A DNA stretch of 64,000 nt from an uncultured Pseudanabaenaceae cyanobacterium (GCA_937927915.1 CALGKB010000005.1:86397-150396); one strand, 5' to 3'; shown: positions 44,934 to 54,741, counted from the stretch's first letter. The notes: a model not told the origin generated them from the sequence alone. Program-made: numbers and translations.

Positions 44934-46837
44934 CACTTGATTGTACTGGGGTCAGGGAAGTTTTTTATCGGTTGCCCCGCCATCGCCTGCTCCATAAAGC
45001 GGCGCCAGATGGGAGCGACATGGACACCCCCCGTAGTGCCATAAGCCATTGGGGAATAGTCATCGTTGCCAATCCAAATTGCTACAGACATCTGGGGGAC
45101 ATAGCCCACAAACCAGGCATCACGAAAATCAGAGGTGGTGCCCGTCTTACCGGCTACGGGTCTGCCGTCAGGAAGTTGGGCTGCCGTACCTGTCCCGCTG
45201 GTGACCACTGCCTGCAACACATCGTTGACCATCGCCACAGCATAGGGGTCGAGGGTAACTTCCTTGGGGGGTTTGGTGTTGTCTAAAATCACATTCCCCT
45301 TGCTGTCCGTCACCTGGGCAATCAACGTAGGACGCACCTTGTATCCCCCATTGGCAAACATGGCGTAGGCACCCGCCGCCTCGATGGGTGTAATGTCTGC
45401 CGCCCCTAATGGCAGAGAAATGACAGGGGGGAGAGGACTAGTGATCCCCATCTTGCGACAGTCTTCAATCACCCGTTTGATCCCCACGTATTCTCCTAAC
45501 AAAATGGCAGGGATATTACGGGAGACCGCCACCGCTTGCCGAATAGTCATAGGACCGGCGAAGGTGTTGTCGTAGTTTTGAGGCGAGTAGTAGCCATCCC
45601 CGTCAGGAAAACTAATGGGGGAGTCATTGATGATGGAATCCGGTGACCAATTCCCTGTGGCAAAAGCGGAGTAATAGACAAAGGGCTTGAAGGAGGAACC
45701 CATCTGCCGCCGCGCTTGCACCGCCCGATTGAATTGATTTTTCTGGAAGGGACCTACCCCCCCCACCAATGCCTTGACAAAACCATTACTGCTGTCTACT
45801 GCCACCAATGCCAACTGCCCTGCCCCTACCCCCTGGTACATCAGGGATTCATGTCCTTCCTGGGCTACCTTTTCCGCTAGGCGTTGCAGCTTGAGGTCGA
45901 TCGTGGTTTTTACCCGCAAGCCCCCCTTTAACACCGCGTCCAGTCCAAATTGTTCTTCCAGTTCCGCCGCCACCGCCTGGGTGACATAGGGCACGCGACT
46001 CGCCTCAAAGGAAATGCCCTTCCCCAATTTGATGGGTTCATTCTTGGCTTGCTGGTACTCCTCCTCTGTAATCCAGTTGATCTCCCGCATCCGCTTGAGC
46101 ACGATCGCCTGGCGCTGTTTCGCTACTTTGAAATTGGCAAAGGGGTTATAGACGGAGGGAGCTTGGATGATGCCCGCTAGCATAGCTGACTCTGCGAGAG
46201 TGAGTTCCGCCGCCGATTTGCCGAAGTAGTGCTGTGCCGCTGTCTCTGCCCCGTTAGTGTTCTCCCCCCAATACACCTGGTTGAGGTACATTTCCAGAAT
46301 TTGATTTTTGTCAAACACCTGTTCCACCCGCAGTGCCAAGACCGCTTCCGCCAGTTTGCGACTGAGACTGATTTCATTGGTGAGAAAGAGATTTTTCACC
46401 AGCTGTTGGGTCAGCGTCGATCCCCCCTCCCGCGTCTCCTTGCTCTGCAGGTTGACCAGCAATGCCCGCGCAATGCCAACGGGGTCAATGCCCTTGTGCT
46501 GCAGAAAATAGGAATCCTCAATTGCTAAAACCGCCCGTTTGAGGTGGGGAGAAATCCTTTCCAGGGGTACCACTTCGCGGTTGACGTCCCCGTGCAGGCG
46601 AGCAATCAATTCACCATTGATGTCATAGATATAGGAAGTTTCTGAGGGGGCATAGACCTTGAGGACGCGCACATCGGGCAAATCGCGAAAACTAAGGGCT
46701 AATCCCACAATTCCCCCCGCCACCGCTGACCCCAAAAGGAGCGCTCCCCCCAGCACTAGCCGCCCCACTGTCTGCCGAACGACCTGTCCCCAATCAGGGA
46801 CAACCAACTCCACTTCCTGCAAACGGTCTTTTAACAT
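44933..46837 (-). CDS. Class A penicillin-binding protein (PBP1A type)
   Basis: A 634-residue bifunctional peptidoglycan synthase. It has an N-terminal membrane helix (about 28-50), the glycosyltransferase domain with IEDSYFLQHKGID and GGSTLTQQLVKNLFL, and the transpeptidase domain with the serine in MGSSFKPF, SRN (VAVSRNIPA) and KTGTTSDFRD. It polymerises and cross-links the cell wall in the periplasm. Start and stop both overlap neighbours by TGATG, so it sits in a three-gene coupled unit. Confidence 0.94.
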   Translation of the reverse strand: MLKDRLQEVELVVPDWGQVVRQTVGRLVLGGALLLGSAVAGGIVGLALSFRDLPDVRVLKVYAPSETSYIYDINGELIARLHGDVNREVVPLERISPHLKRAVLAIEDSYFLQHKGIDPVGIARALLVNLQSKETREGGSTLTQQLVKNLFLTNEISLSRKLAEAVLALRVEQVFDKNQILEMYLNQVYWGENTNGAETAAQHYFGKSAAELTLAESAMLAGIIQAPSVYNPFANFKVAKQRQAIVLKRMREINWITEEEYQQAKNEPIKLGKGISFEASRVPYVTQAVAAELEEQFGLDAVLKGGLRVKTTIDLKLQRLAEKVAQEGHESLMYQGVGAGQLALVAVDSSNGFVKALVGGVGPFQKNQFNRAVQARRQMGSSFKPFVYYSAFATGNWSPDSIINDSPISFPDGDGYYSPQNYDNTFAGPMTIRQAVAVSRNIPAILLGEYVGIKRVIEDCRKMGITSPLPPVISLPLGAADITPIEAAGAYAMFANGGYKVRPTLIAQVTDSKGNVILDNTKPPKEVTLDPYAVAMVNDVLQAVVTSGTGTAAQLPDGRPVAGKTGTTSDFRDAWFVGYVPQMSVAIWIGNDDYSPMAYGTTGGVHVAPIWRRFMEQAMAGQPIKNFPDPSTIK

Positions 46838-47295
46838 CAGCGTCTTTGTCCTGCCCTAATCAAAAAGTAACCCGCCCCAAAGGAGACCAAGACAATCACT
46901 GTCACCAGGAGAAGGAGCCAACTGCGATTGAGGGGTACACTTTCCGTCAGTGTAACCTGGGGAGCACTGGGAGCAACGGTTTGGGTCACTACCGCTGCGG
47001 GGCGGATGTCCTCTGGGGTGTCAATGACAATCTCCTGCTCTTCTTTCGTTTGGGGAGGAGGAAAGAGGGAGGTAAGACGCTCTTGGGCAGCCAGAATGGC
47101 ACTGTGGGTGTGGCTGTGGGCAGTTAAAATAGCTTGCAGCTCTTCCTGCAGGGCTTGGTTGTGTCTGGTCAACCGATCGTTTTGTTGCTGCAGTTGGACA
47201 ATTTTTGCCTGCGCTGCTTGGAGTTCTGCCGCTAACTCGCGATAGATAGGAATAGGCACCCCAGCCTTAGATTTACCGATCGTGTCTGACTGCAT
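46837..47295 (-). CDS. Coiled-coil protein with C-terminal membrane anchor
   Basis: A protein of about 152 residues, with a central coiled coil (YRELAAELQAAQAKIVQLQQ and following), a proline- and threonine-rich linker and one C-terminal membrane helix (SWLLLLVTVIVLVSFGAGYF). I start it at the ATG 47295; the frame also opens at a GTG at 47337. It is translationally coupled to the PBP gene (TGATG), which suggests a role at the cell envelope. No family recognised. Confidence 0.62.
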   Translation of the reverse strand: MQSDTIGKSKAGVPIPIYRELAAELQAAQAKIVQLQQQNDRLTRHNQALQEELQAILTAHSHTHSAILAAQERLTSLFPPPQTKEEQEIVIDTPEDIRPAAVVTQTVAPSAPQVTLTESVPLNRSWLLLLVTVIVLVSFGAGYFLIRAGQRR

Positions 47296-47354
47296 AGGGA
47301 TAGGCTTTTGGGCTAAACTTTTACTTAAATCTAGCACAATTTTGGCGCGATGTA

Positions 47355-48152
47355 ATGATTTCCAGTGTGCACAATCCCCTAGTCAAACAGCTGCGGCAAT
47401 TGGGGGAAAGTAGCAAGCACCGCCACAAACAGGGACAGATGTTGTTAGAGGGTAGCCACCTAATTCAAGCGGCAATCTCTGTTAATTATCCCTTAACAAT
47501 TGTCTGCTATACAGAGGCTTGGCGGGCAAAGGCAGGGTCTTTATACGATCGGCTTTTGTCCTACAACTGTCGCCTGGAACTAGTGGCAGACCATGTGTTG
47601 AGTGCTATTGCCACCACCCGCCATCCCGATGGCATTGTCGCCAGTGCACCTCTGCCCTGTCCTTCTCCGCTAGAAATCAAAAGAATTGCCCTGGCACTGG
47701 AGGGCATCCAAGACCCCGGCAACCTAGGCACAATTATTAGGAGCAGCGCAGCAGCGGGTTGTGATGGGATTATTTTGGGGGAAACCTGTGTCGATTTGAC
47801 CAATCCCAAGATACTGCGTTCTACAGCGGGACAGTGGTTCCGATCGGTAATAAAACCAGTGAATAACCTTGTTGCAGAGTTACAGTATTGGCAACGACGG
47901 GGAATAAAAATTGTGGGGACATCTGCCCAAGCCGATCAGGTTTTTTGGGAATATGACTTTGCGCAGCCATCTTTGTTAGTACTGGGCAACGAGGGGAGGG
48001 GCTTGACAGCAGCAATCCTGCAGATGACGGATGTCTGTTTAGCTATCCCTGTAGAAGAGGGGGTAGAGTCTTTGAACGTAGGGATGACAGCAACCCTATT
48101 GCTATACGAAGCAAAACGTCAGCTCTGGTCAGGAACACGATTGATGCCATAG
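47355..48152 (+). CDS. TrmH/SpoU-type RNA 2'-O-methyltransferase
   Basis: A 265-residue SPOUT methyltransferase. The N-terminal substrate-binding part (HNPLVKQLRQLGESSKHR, LLEGSHLIQAA) is followed by the SPOUT core with QDPGNLGTIIRSSAAAG (motif 1), LVLGNEGRGL (motif 2) and PVEEGVESLNVGMTATLLLYE (motif 3), which form the trefoil knot. It modifies rRNA or tRNA ribose; the exact site is unknown. Its 3' end overlaps the convergent GT39 gene by 34 bases. Confidence 0.92.
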   Translation: MISSVHNPLVKQLRQLGESSKHRHKQGQMLLEGSHLIQAAISVNYPLTIVCYTEAWRAKAGSLYDRLLSYNCRLELVADHVLSAIATTRHPDGIVASAPLPCPSPLEIKRIALALEGIQDPGNLGTIIRSSAAAGCDGIILGETCVDLTNPKILRSTAGQWFRSVIKPVNNLVAELQYWQRRGIKIVGTSAQADQVFWEYDFAQPSLLVLGNEGRGLTAAILQMTDVCLAIPVEEGVESLNVGMTATLLLYEAKRQLWSGTRLMP

Positions 48153-49669
48153 GGACGGGGATAGGTCTGCAGGAGGCGCTCGGCGCGGTAGATAAGGAAA
48201 GTCTGTGCCACTTGCCCTCCCCGGTAAAGGGGGATTGCTTTGACAAAGGTGAGGCGGTCAAAATAACCGTCATACTTACGCAAATCCTCCGCAAATAGTT
48301 GGGAGGTGATGTAGAGACCATCTTTCCCCAGCCAGGATCGATCGTCTGCCCAGAAGGCAAAGCCCCGCAAATCCCTGTCCAAGGCAGTCACGGGTTGGGA
48401 AACTTGGGGTACCAGCGCCATGCCCACTTGCCCTGCTAAAAAGAAGTTATTGCAAAAGATAAAAGCCACTGTTTTTAACTGTTCTTGCACTGTGGCATCC
48501 TGCAGGAATACCCGCCGCATTTGCACCACATCTACTAACTCTGTGGACGGGTCGTGTTTAATGTCCCAAAAGCCACCTCCGATGGCATATTTACCCCCCT
48601 TTTGCAAAATACCATAGCTAGTATGGAGGAGGGCAATGGTGAGGAGGAAAAAAATAATTAAGCCGGAACTCCACAGCCAATTTCTCACCCCCTTCGGGTA
48701 GCGGTCATACCAAATACTCACCCTTTCCCCCACCAAAAGTGTAGCCGTAAAAAAACCGGGCATGGGCCAACTGGGCAGAATTTGGCGATACCCCCCCATC
48801 AGCGTAAAGCCCAAAAATACCGGCACACTCACTGCCAAAATTAACTTCTCCTGCTCTGACACTTTCCCCAACAAGCCTTGCCCTAACTTTTGCATGCTCA
48901 CCCACCACAGGGGTAACCCCAAACTGGGAAAAAGATAGGCGTTGCTCACTAAAAAAGTCAATAATAAATCTAGGAAATTGTAGTACCGATCGGGTACAGC
49001 TCTCCCTGATTGAAACTTGAAGGACACCCAATCCCACTGATAGTTCCACCACAACAAAGGGGAAATAGTCAAGAGAAAAAGGACAAATCCTAAAATCGTC
49101 CATTTTGACCATAGTGCCCGCCGATACCTATTACTGAGTACACAAAACAACACCAGCCCCAAACCCAACAAAAAACCATGATATTTACCAAGACAAGCCA
49201 GACCGATGGTGATACTGATAAGCAAAATCCGCCAGGAAGGACGATAAGTTTCTGAAAGACGAAAGAACTCCCCACTAGTTAGATAAAGACTTAAAGACCA
49301 AAAGAACATCAAGGGACTGTCAGGCAGGGTTAAGACACCAAAACCAACAGTAAAAAACGGTATAAGGGTAGCTAAAACCAAAGCAAAGAGAGCCGATCGC
49401 TCGTTGAACAACCGTTTAGCTGTGAGGTAGAAAAAAAACAACGTGCCTGTGTAGAGCAAAATGGCACCAATGCGAATAGTGAAAGGAGTGACTGCCCCCG
49501 TCAGCCAAGTGCCCACACCCGTTGTCAGAGCTACCAATACAGGATGGTCAAAATAACTCCAGTCCAGATAGTGCACGTAGAGGTAGTAATAGGTCTCATC
49601 GTAGCCAGCCGGCAGGACAGCCCCGATCGTTAACCGCACCAGCAAACCCCACCCCAGCCAAAACGCCAC
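48119..49669 (-). CDS. Family 39 glycosyltransferase (ArnT/PMT-like)
   Basis: A polytopic membrane enzyme of about 516 residues. It has the GT39 signature (AGYDETYYYLYVHYLDWSYFDHP with the catalytic Asp-Glu in the first periplasmic loop), about 10 hydrophobic helices and a soluble C-terminal part. Such enzymes transfer sugars from polyprenyl phosphate to lipids or proteins. The frame extends to a TTG at 49738, overlapping the start of the divergent kinase gene by 30 bases; I prefer the GTG at 49669. The start is uncertain. Confidence 0.82.
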   Translation of the reverse strand: MAFWLGWGLLVRLTIGAVLPAGYDETYYYLYVHYLDWSYFDHPVLVALTTGVGTWLTGAVTPFTIRIGAILLYTGTLFFFYLTAKRLFNERSALFALVLATLIPFFTVGFGVLTLPDSPLMFFWSLSLYLTSGEFFRLSETYRPSWRILLISITIGLACLGKYHGFLLGLGLVLFCVLSNRYRRALWSKWTILGFVLFLLTISPLLWWNYQWDWVSFKFQSGRAVPDRYYNFLDLLLTFLVSNAYLFPSLGLPLWWVSMQKLGQGLLGKVSEQEKLILAVSVPVFLGFTLMGGYRQILPSWPMPGFFTATLLVGERVSIWYDRYPKGVRNWLWSSGLIIFFLLTIALLHTSYGILQKGGKYAIGGGFWDIKHDPSTELVDVVQMRRVFLQDATVQEQLKTVAFIFCNNFFLAGQVGMALVPQVSQPVTALDRDLRGFAFWADDRSWLGKDGLYITSQLFAEDLRKYDGYFDRLTFVKAIPLYRGGQVAQTFLIYRAERLLQTYPRPYGINRVPDQS

Positions 49670-49708
49670 CCATCCGCTAGGATAGTTACGCAGGCTACTA
49701 CTTTCCCC

Positions 49709-50383
49709 ATGACCATTTCCGACAGTTTGTTCTGGCAATTGACCCTCGTCCTCCTGTGGTTAACAAGTGTGTTTTCCCTGGCAGCGATCGTGCAAAAAGT
49801 AGGCACCACGGAGCAGGTGCGCAAAGTTGTGCATATCGGCACCGGCAACATTCTACCCCTTGCGTGGTACTTTAACTTTCCCCTCCCATTTTGTCTAGCT
49901 GTTTGTCTTATCTTCTGTGGAATTACTTTTCTCTCCTACCACTTTCCCATTTTGCCTGTCATTAACAGTGTAGGCAGACGCACCTATGGCGTTTTTTTCT
50001 ATGCCCTCAGCATCACCCTTCTCATTGCCTACTTTTGGACGATTCAACAACCTGCCTTTGCCGTCCTGGGTGTCCTAGTGATGAGCTGGGGGGATGGCAT
50101 CGCCGCCCTCGTAGGACAGAAATGGGGAAAACATAGCTATCAAATCTGGGGGAATCGTAAAAGTTGGGAAGGGTCAGGGGCAATGGCGTTAATATGTTTT
50201 GTAATCACAATCATTATTCTAGCTATCAAGCAAGGGATGAGAGTGCAGTTATTCCCGATCGCTATGTTAGTAGCCCTGGTCGCCACTCTTTGTGAGGCAA
50301 TTTCGCCGGCGGGCAGCGACAACTTGACTGTCCCTATTAGCAGTAGTTTTCTGGCATATTTACTATCTGGCATGGGGGGGTAA
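49709..50383 (+). CDS. Phytol/dolichol kinase-like membrane protein
   Basis: A 224-residue protein with about seven membrane helices and the CTP-dependent kinase pattern of the DGK/dolichol kinase family: RKVVHIGTGN, SWGDGIAALVGQKWGKH, GNRKSWEGSGAM and CEAISPAGSDNLTVP. The plant homologues VTE5 and VTE6 act on phytol and phytyl phosphate from chlorophyll breakdown to supply tocopherol synthesis; the same is inferred here. Followed after 6 bases by a CPBP protease gene. Confidence 0.85.
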   Translation: MTISDSLFWQLTLVLLWLTSVFSLAAIVQKVGTTEQVRKVVHIGTGNILPLAWYFNFPLPFCLAVCLIFCGITFLSYHFPILPVINSVGRRTYGVFFYALSITLLIAYFWTIQQPAFAVLGVLVMSWGDGIAALVGQKWGKHSYQIWGNRKSWEGSGAMALICFVITIIILAIKQGMRVQLFPIAMLVALVATLCEAISPAGSDNLTVPISSSFLAYLLSGMGG

Positions 50384-50389
50384 GAAACG

Positions 50390-50959
50390 ATGAACGCATT
50401 ACCACTACAGCGGGAGCAGGTCTTAAGTATAATTGCCATTACCACCCTATTTCTGTGGGCAATAGCAGCCCTTTGTTTGTTTGTGTTCCATTTGCCCCTA
50501 GTTCCCCTGCAACTAGATTTATATAACGGCTTGCTGGGTCTAGTTTTAGGCGTTGCTATCAGCGGCGTGAGCTATTTACTATATCGCTATATCCCCCCCT
50601 TCCGAGCCAGTGCCGATGAAAAATTTGCCTTAGTAGTTGCCCCTCTTACCTACCCAGACTTACTGTGGCTAGGACTCTTGCCAGGTCTCAGTGAAGAGTT
50701 ATTATTTAGGGGTATTCTTTTGCCTAGCCTGGGCTTAAATTGGTTAGGAATTATTGGCAGCAGCCTCGTATTTGGTATTTTACACCTCAGTCAACCCCGC
50801 TTTTGTCTGTATGTCTTGTGTGTAATTGGTATAGGCATAATTTTTGCCCTCGTGACCATAAGTACTGGCAGCACCTTTACCACCACCGTTGCCCATATTA
50901 CTACTAACATACTGTCTGCTTGGCTCTGGAAACTCTACCTTGGCAGACCTGCCTCTTGA
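50390..50959 (+). CDS. CPBP intramembrane metalloprotease
   Basis: A 189-residue membrane protein of the CPBP (Abi, Rce1-like) family. The motifs EELLFRG (motif 1), FGILHLSQPR with a metal-binding His (motif 2) and VAHITTNIL (motif 3) are present. Substrates are unknown; bacterial members include prenyl-protein-like proteases and bacteriocin immunity proteins. It is cotranscribed with the upstream kinase-like gene. Confidence 0.88.
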   Translation: MNALPLQREQVLSIIAITTLFLWAIAALCLFVFHLPLVPLQLDLYNGLLGLVLGVAISGVSYLLYRYIPPFRASADEKFALVVAPLTYPDLLWLGLLPGLSEELLFRGILLPSLGLNWLGIIGSSLVFGILHLSQPRFCLYVLCVIGIGIIFALVTISTGSTFTTTVAHITTNILSAWLWKLYLGRPAS

Positions 50960-51559
50960 CTACAGTCGCCACTCCAAGCCCAGACGTACCAGAGTATCAG
51001 AATCCACCGCAGAACGGCGCCACTGAATACCACTGTGCACCGACAACTGCCGATCGAGGGCATAGCTTGCCGATATAGTTGTAGTACCCACCTCAGTCGT
51101 AGTCCCTGGGGTAGTAAAGGTCTGTTCTAGGCGGAGGTCCGCACTTTGGGGAGAAAGGGCAAACACAACCTGAATACCCACATCCACCCCGCTACTATGG
51201 AGGACACTGCGATAACCAAGCTGGGGCGCTAAATTGACATAACTGCCGAGGGGTAAAAAGTAGTAGCGCAAATTGGTGTAATAGGCAGGGCGGTCAGGGG
51301 ACACCTGCTCGTAGCCCCCACTGAGGGTAAGACGACTCTGCCCCAGGAACATATCCTCTACCCCAATGCCCCCCCCTAGATTGTTGTCCCTGCTGTTTAG
51401 GTGCAAGCGCAGTTTTGTAGCAAAGCTGGGGGAATTTTCAATATCTGACCATAGATCGGGGGGATTTTGTAACCACCGCTGCAACAGTGGACTCTCCTGT
51501 GCCCCCACTTGGCAACCCCACCCCATCATGCCTAGCAGGGCAATAGCAATATTCCTCAA
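50960..51559 (-). CDS. Exported beta-rich (outer-membrane-like) protein
   Basis: A protein of about 199 residues. The preferred start is TTG 51559, which overlaps the ccmO stop (TTGA) and gives a hydrophobic signal sequence ending in QVGAQ. The mature protein has alternating strands with aromatic ends (LSGGYEQVS, AYYTNLRYYFLPLG, GLEWRL at the very end), as in outer-membrane beta barrels. The longer frame to 51652 would overlap ccmO by 97 bases. Function unknown. Confidence 0.6.
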   Translation of the reverse strand: MRNIAIALLGMMGWGCQVGAQESPLLQRWLQNPPDLWSDIENSPSFATKLRLHLNSRDNNLGGGIGVEDMFLGQSRLTLSGGYEQVSPDRPAYYTNLRYYFLPLGSYVNLAPQLGYRSVLHSSGVDVGIQVVFALSPQSADLRLEQTFTTPGTTTEVGTTTISASYALDRQLSVHSGIQWRRSAVDSDTLVRLGLEWRL

Positions 51560-52263
51560 AGTTCCACTTCCTTGTAGGAGGGGATTTCCACCCGCTCTTT
51601 CTCCTTGAGCTTGACGGGCAGACGCACAGGTTCCGGTTTTTGTAGCCAGCATTCATGCAGCGGCAAGACCATCTCCATATCATCCAAGGGACGGGGTACG
51701 ATCATCAAACTGTGGAACTCCCCAATGCGCTCCGCCTCGTACATCCCCGCCTCGATTGCTAACGCCACATCCGCCACATTGCCCCTGATAATGGCAGTAC
51801 AGAGACCCGCCCCGATCGTCTCATAGGCCGCCAAGTGCACATCCGCTGTTTTGAGCATGACATCTGCTGCCCCCACCATAGCGGGAAAGCCCCTCGTCTC
51901 CAGTAAGCCCACCGCCTGCCCCTTCAACAAACTGTAGGAGAGATTGAGTAAATTGCCCATGCGACTGCTGATGGGGAGAATCACCTCTAGATTGGGCAAG
52001 GGGCGGGGAATGATACAGGTGGAAACCAACTGCCCAAACTGCTCCGCTGTCTCTGCCCCCGCCTGCACGGCTAACCGTACATCGGCAATCTTACCCCTGA
52101 TAATGGCAGTGCAATGCCCACCGCCAATTTTTTCAAAGCCCACTAGCACTACCCCTGCCGACTTTAACATCATGTCCGCTGTGCCCACGATCGCTGGGTA
52201 GCTCTGGGTGGAAACCATGCCTAGGGCAAGATCGGTGAGGGAGGGATCAGGAATGTAAGCCAT
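51556..52263 (-). CDS. ccmO: Carboxysome shell protein CcmO (tandem BMC)
   Basis: A shell protein with two BMC domains in one chain (about residues 10-95 and 115-200): ALGMVSTQSYPAIVGTADMM ... HCTAIIRGKIADVRLAV and AVGLLETRGFPAMVGAADVM ... LCTAIIRGNVADVALAI. It forms pseudohexameric trimers that help close the beta-carboxysome shell around Rubisco. ATG 52263 is chosen; the frame opens at a TTG at 52287. The main ccm cluster is not in this window. Confidence 0.93.
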   Translation of the reverse strand: MAYIPDPSLTDLALGMVSTQSYPAIVGTADMMLKSAGVVLVGFEKIGGGHCTAIIRGKIADVRLAVQAGAETAEQFGQLVSTCIIPRPLPNLEVILPISSRMGNLLNLSYSLLKGQAVGLLETRGFPAMVGAADVMLKTADVHLAAYETIGAGLCTAIIRGNVADVALAIEAGMYEAERIGEFHSLMIVPRPLDDMEMVLPLHECWLQKPEPVRLPVKLKEKERVEIPSYKEVEL

Positions 52264-52369
52264 AGACCTGGATAGCGCCTGGCTCAATTTTAGCGCAATT
52301 TTTCCCCTGGGGAGTGTAGTTTACTTTTCTTGATGGGATTTTGTTGTTTATGCTAATTGTAAGAGCAGC

Positions 52370-53524
52370 ATGTCCAGTCCCTGTATGGCAATAACTTTTC
52401 AGTTCAATCGCCGTTGTTATACATGCTACTGTCAAACAAATCAGCCAGTACCTGTCCTCAGGATCAGGAACCATAGGGGAGAATTACTGGTAGTAGAAAA
52501 GGGGAATCCCCTTGCCACGGTTGTCAGGGATAAACGGACAGAAGTGATTGATTTGCGGGATAAGAGATACAGTCACTTTTTTAATTTAATTAGAATGGCA
52601 GTAGTCCACCTGGAGATGGCTGAGAAAAATAATTTACTGACAGAAAAAGATAAAGCAATTGCTAACCTCAGTGCCCAACTGGCTATCCTAGAGGAACGCT
52701 ACCGCATTTTAGCCCAGCAGCAAAACAACATACCAAGAGAAATACAAAACCGCCTAGCAAAACTGGAACAGGGATTACATATTAAACACCAGGAAAATAT
52801 ACAGCTACAACAAAAAATTCAACAAATCATTGATACTGATCAAAGCTCCGATGCCCATATTGCCGCAGTAGTAAAAGCTAGTTTAGAAAGTATCTGGTCT
52901 GCTCTGACAGAGACCGATCGGCGCGACCTCATTTTAGCGGCAAAGCACTGTCAGCAGGTGGAGGCAAGGGGGTTCGGGGCTAGCCTAGGGGACTACAAAG
53001 AAGCAGGGATGCGCCTATCCGGTATTCCGGAAAGGATTGTGCGCTTTATTATGAAGAATTTTATGCAGTATGCAGAGCGAACAGGTAATTGGGAGATAAT
53101 TAGGACCCTGCGGGAAAACAATAGAGTAGGAAAAGAGACCCTTGGCAGTCTGCCGCGCCTGGTTTGTCAAGAATGGTACACCTACGACGAAAGAGTCCTA
53201 CAGCAAGAAACACTGCCAGAAGAGGACTATTGTAATCTCTACAGACTTAAGAAAATCTCAGAGGAGGAGAATAATATCTATGCTTTTATGCGACCCCATT
53301 TTCAGAGGTTTGTAGAGACTTGGGAATATCCTGGTACTAAATGGCTGCGACAATCTATCACTGTTGCTTCTACTATTGATAAAATTCGCCTACTGCGCAA
53401 TCTGGCAATCCACGGTGACGCCTTCTACCGTTGGCAATATGCCGAACTAAAATGCCTCGTCTGTGGGGGAACAACGATCGATGACCGCAAAGAAATAGGC
53501 CTGTTGCCCAGTATTTATGTCTGA
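52370..53524 (+). CDS. Protein of unknown function with coiled coil and RN-xxx-H motif
   Basis: A 384-residue protein I cannot assign. The N-terminal 60 residues are beta-rich with three Cys (YTCYCQTNQPV), then comes a long coiled coil (about 75-150), then an alpha-helical region. The C-terminal part has KIRLLRNLAIHGD, an R-N-x3-H pattern as in HEPN ribonucleases, and a CLVCGG pair. It is divergent from ccmO and its 3' end overlaps the convergent PLP enzyme gene by 10 bases. No signal peptide. Confidence 0.7.
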   Translation: MSSPCMAITFQFNRRCYTCYCQTNQPVPVLRIRNHRGELLVVEKGNPLATVVRDKRTEVIDLRDKRYSHFFNLIRMAVVHLEMAEKNNLLTEKDKAIANLSAQLAILEERYRILAQQQNNIPREIQNRLAKLEQGLHIKHQENIQLQQKIQQIIDTDQSSDAHIAAVVKASLESIWSALTETDRRDLILAAKHCQQVEARGFGASLGDYKEAGMRLSGIPERIVRFIMKNFMQYAERTGNWEIIRTLRENNRVGKETLGSLPRLVCQEWYTYDERVLQQETLPEEDYCNLYRLKKISEEENNIYAFMRPHFQRFVETWEYPGTKWLRQSITVASTIDKIRLLRNLAIHGDAFYRWQYAELKCLVCGGTTIDDRKEIGLLPSIYV

Positions 53525-54741
53525 CTAGTACCTAATGCAGCGATTAACTGTTCCAACACGATCGCCATGTGGGTCCAGTGGGTACCCCCCTGCAAAAAGA
53601 CAACGTAGGGTTCCCTTAAGGGGGCGTCGGCAGAGAGTTCCAAAGTGCTGCCATCAATAAATGTTCCCCCTGCCATGACCAAATCACTGACATAGCCGGG
53701 CATAGGGGCAGGTACAGGGTCAACATAACTGTCAATGGGAGAATATTTTTGTACTATGCGACAAAATTGCAAGAGTTTTGCAGTACTACCCAGTTGGATA
53801 GCTTGGATAATGTCGCGGCGGGGAGCAAAGGGGGCAGGATTGACAGCATACCCTAGACGTTGGAACACCACAGCAGCCAGATGACTACATTTGAGGGCTT
53901 CTCCCACCATCTGGGGTGCCAGAAATAACCCCTGCAAAATTAAGCGGGTTTGGTCTAGCATGGTGCCCCCCTCTGAGCCAATACCAGGGGCAGTGAGGTA
54001 GGTAGCAGCGTTTTCCACGTATTCTGCCTTCCCCGCAATGTAGCCGCCGGTGGGCGCGATCGTGCCGCCTGGATTTTTAATCAAAGAACCGGCAATCAAA
54101 TCTGCCCCTACCGCTGGGGGTTCCCTATCTAAGACAAATTCCCCGTAACAGTTGTCCACAAAGCAAATAGTATGGGGATTCTGTGCCTTGACTATTGCCA
54201 CAATGCGTTGGATGTCCTCTAGGTCGAGGCTCGATCGCCAACTGTAACCGCAGGAACGCTGAATCAAGACCATTTTGGTGTCAGGGCGGATAGCTTGCCG
54301 CAGTCCATCCCAGTCGATCGTCCCTTGGGGGGTACGGGGCAATTCGCGGTATTTGATCTGCCATTCCGCCAGGGAGCCAGGGCTGGGATATTTGCCAATC
54401 ACAGGTTCGAGGGTGTCGTAGGGTGCTCCCACTACCGCCAGCAGCTCGTCGCCGGGACGGAGGTTGCCAAACAGACAACAAGCGATGGCATGGGTGCCGG
54501 ATACAATTTGCACCCGCACGAGGGCGCGCTCCGCCCCCAACACTTCCGCAAATACCCCATCCACAATCTCCCGTCCCCGATCGTTATGCCCGTAGCCCAA
54601 GACACTGCCAAAGTGATGACTACCCACCTGGTGATGGCGAAATGCCGCTAGTACCCTTGCCAGATGGTGGTGAGTTTGGCGATCGATGCTCTGGAAAAGA
54701 GGTTGCAGTTCTGTGATGGCGGCTTCCAGTAGGGGGTGCAT
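53515..54741 (-). CDS. PLP-dependent methionine gamma-lyase-like protein
   Basis: A 408-residue PLP enzyme of the family often annotated as methionine gamma-lyase or aluminium resistance protein (PF06838). Features are FGSVLGYGHNDRGREI, VSGTHAIACCLFGNLRPGDELL (cofactor phosphate site), VDNCYGEFV (Asp that holds the pyridine nitrogen) and the lysine in AGSLIKNPGGTIAPTGGY. The reaction is probably C-S lyase chemistry on a sulfur amino acid, but this is not proven for the family. Confidence 0.85.
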   Translation of the reverse strand: MHPLLEAAITELQPLFQSIDRQTHHHLARVLAAFRHHQVGSHHFGSVLGYGHNDRGREIVDGVFAEVLGAERALVRVQIVSGTHAIACCLFGNLRPGDELLAVVGAPYDTLEPVIGKYPSPGSLAEWQIKYRELPRTPQGTIDWDGLRQAIRPDTKMVLIQRSCGYSWRSSLDLEDIQRIVAIVKAQNPHTICFVDNCYGEFVLDREPPAVGADLIAGSLIKNPGGTIAPTGGYIAGKAEYVENAATYLTAPGIGSEGGTMLDQTRLILQGLFLAPQMVGEALKCSHLAAVVFQRLGYAVNPAPFAPRRDIIQAIQLGSTAKLLQFCRIVQKYSPIDSYVDPVPAPMPGYVSDLVMAGGTFIDGSTLELSADAPLREPYVVFLQGGTHWTHMAIVLEQLIAALGTSQT

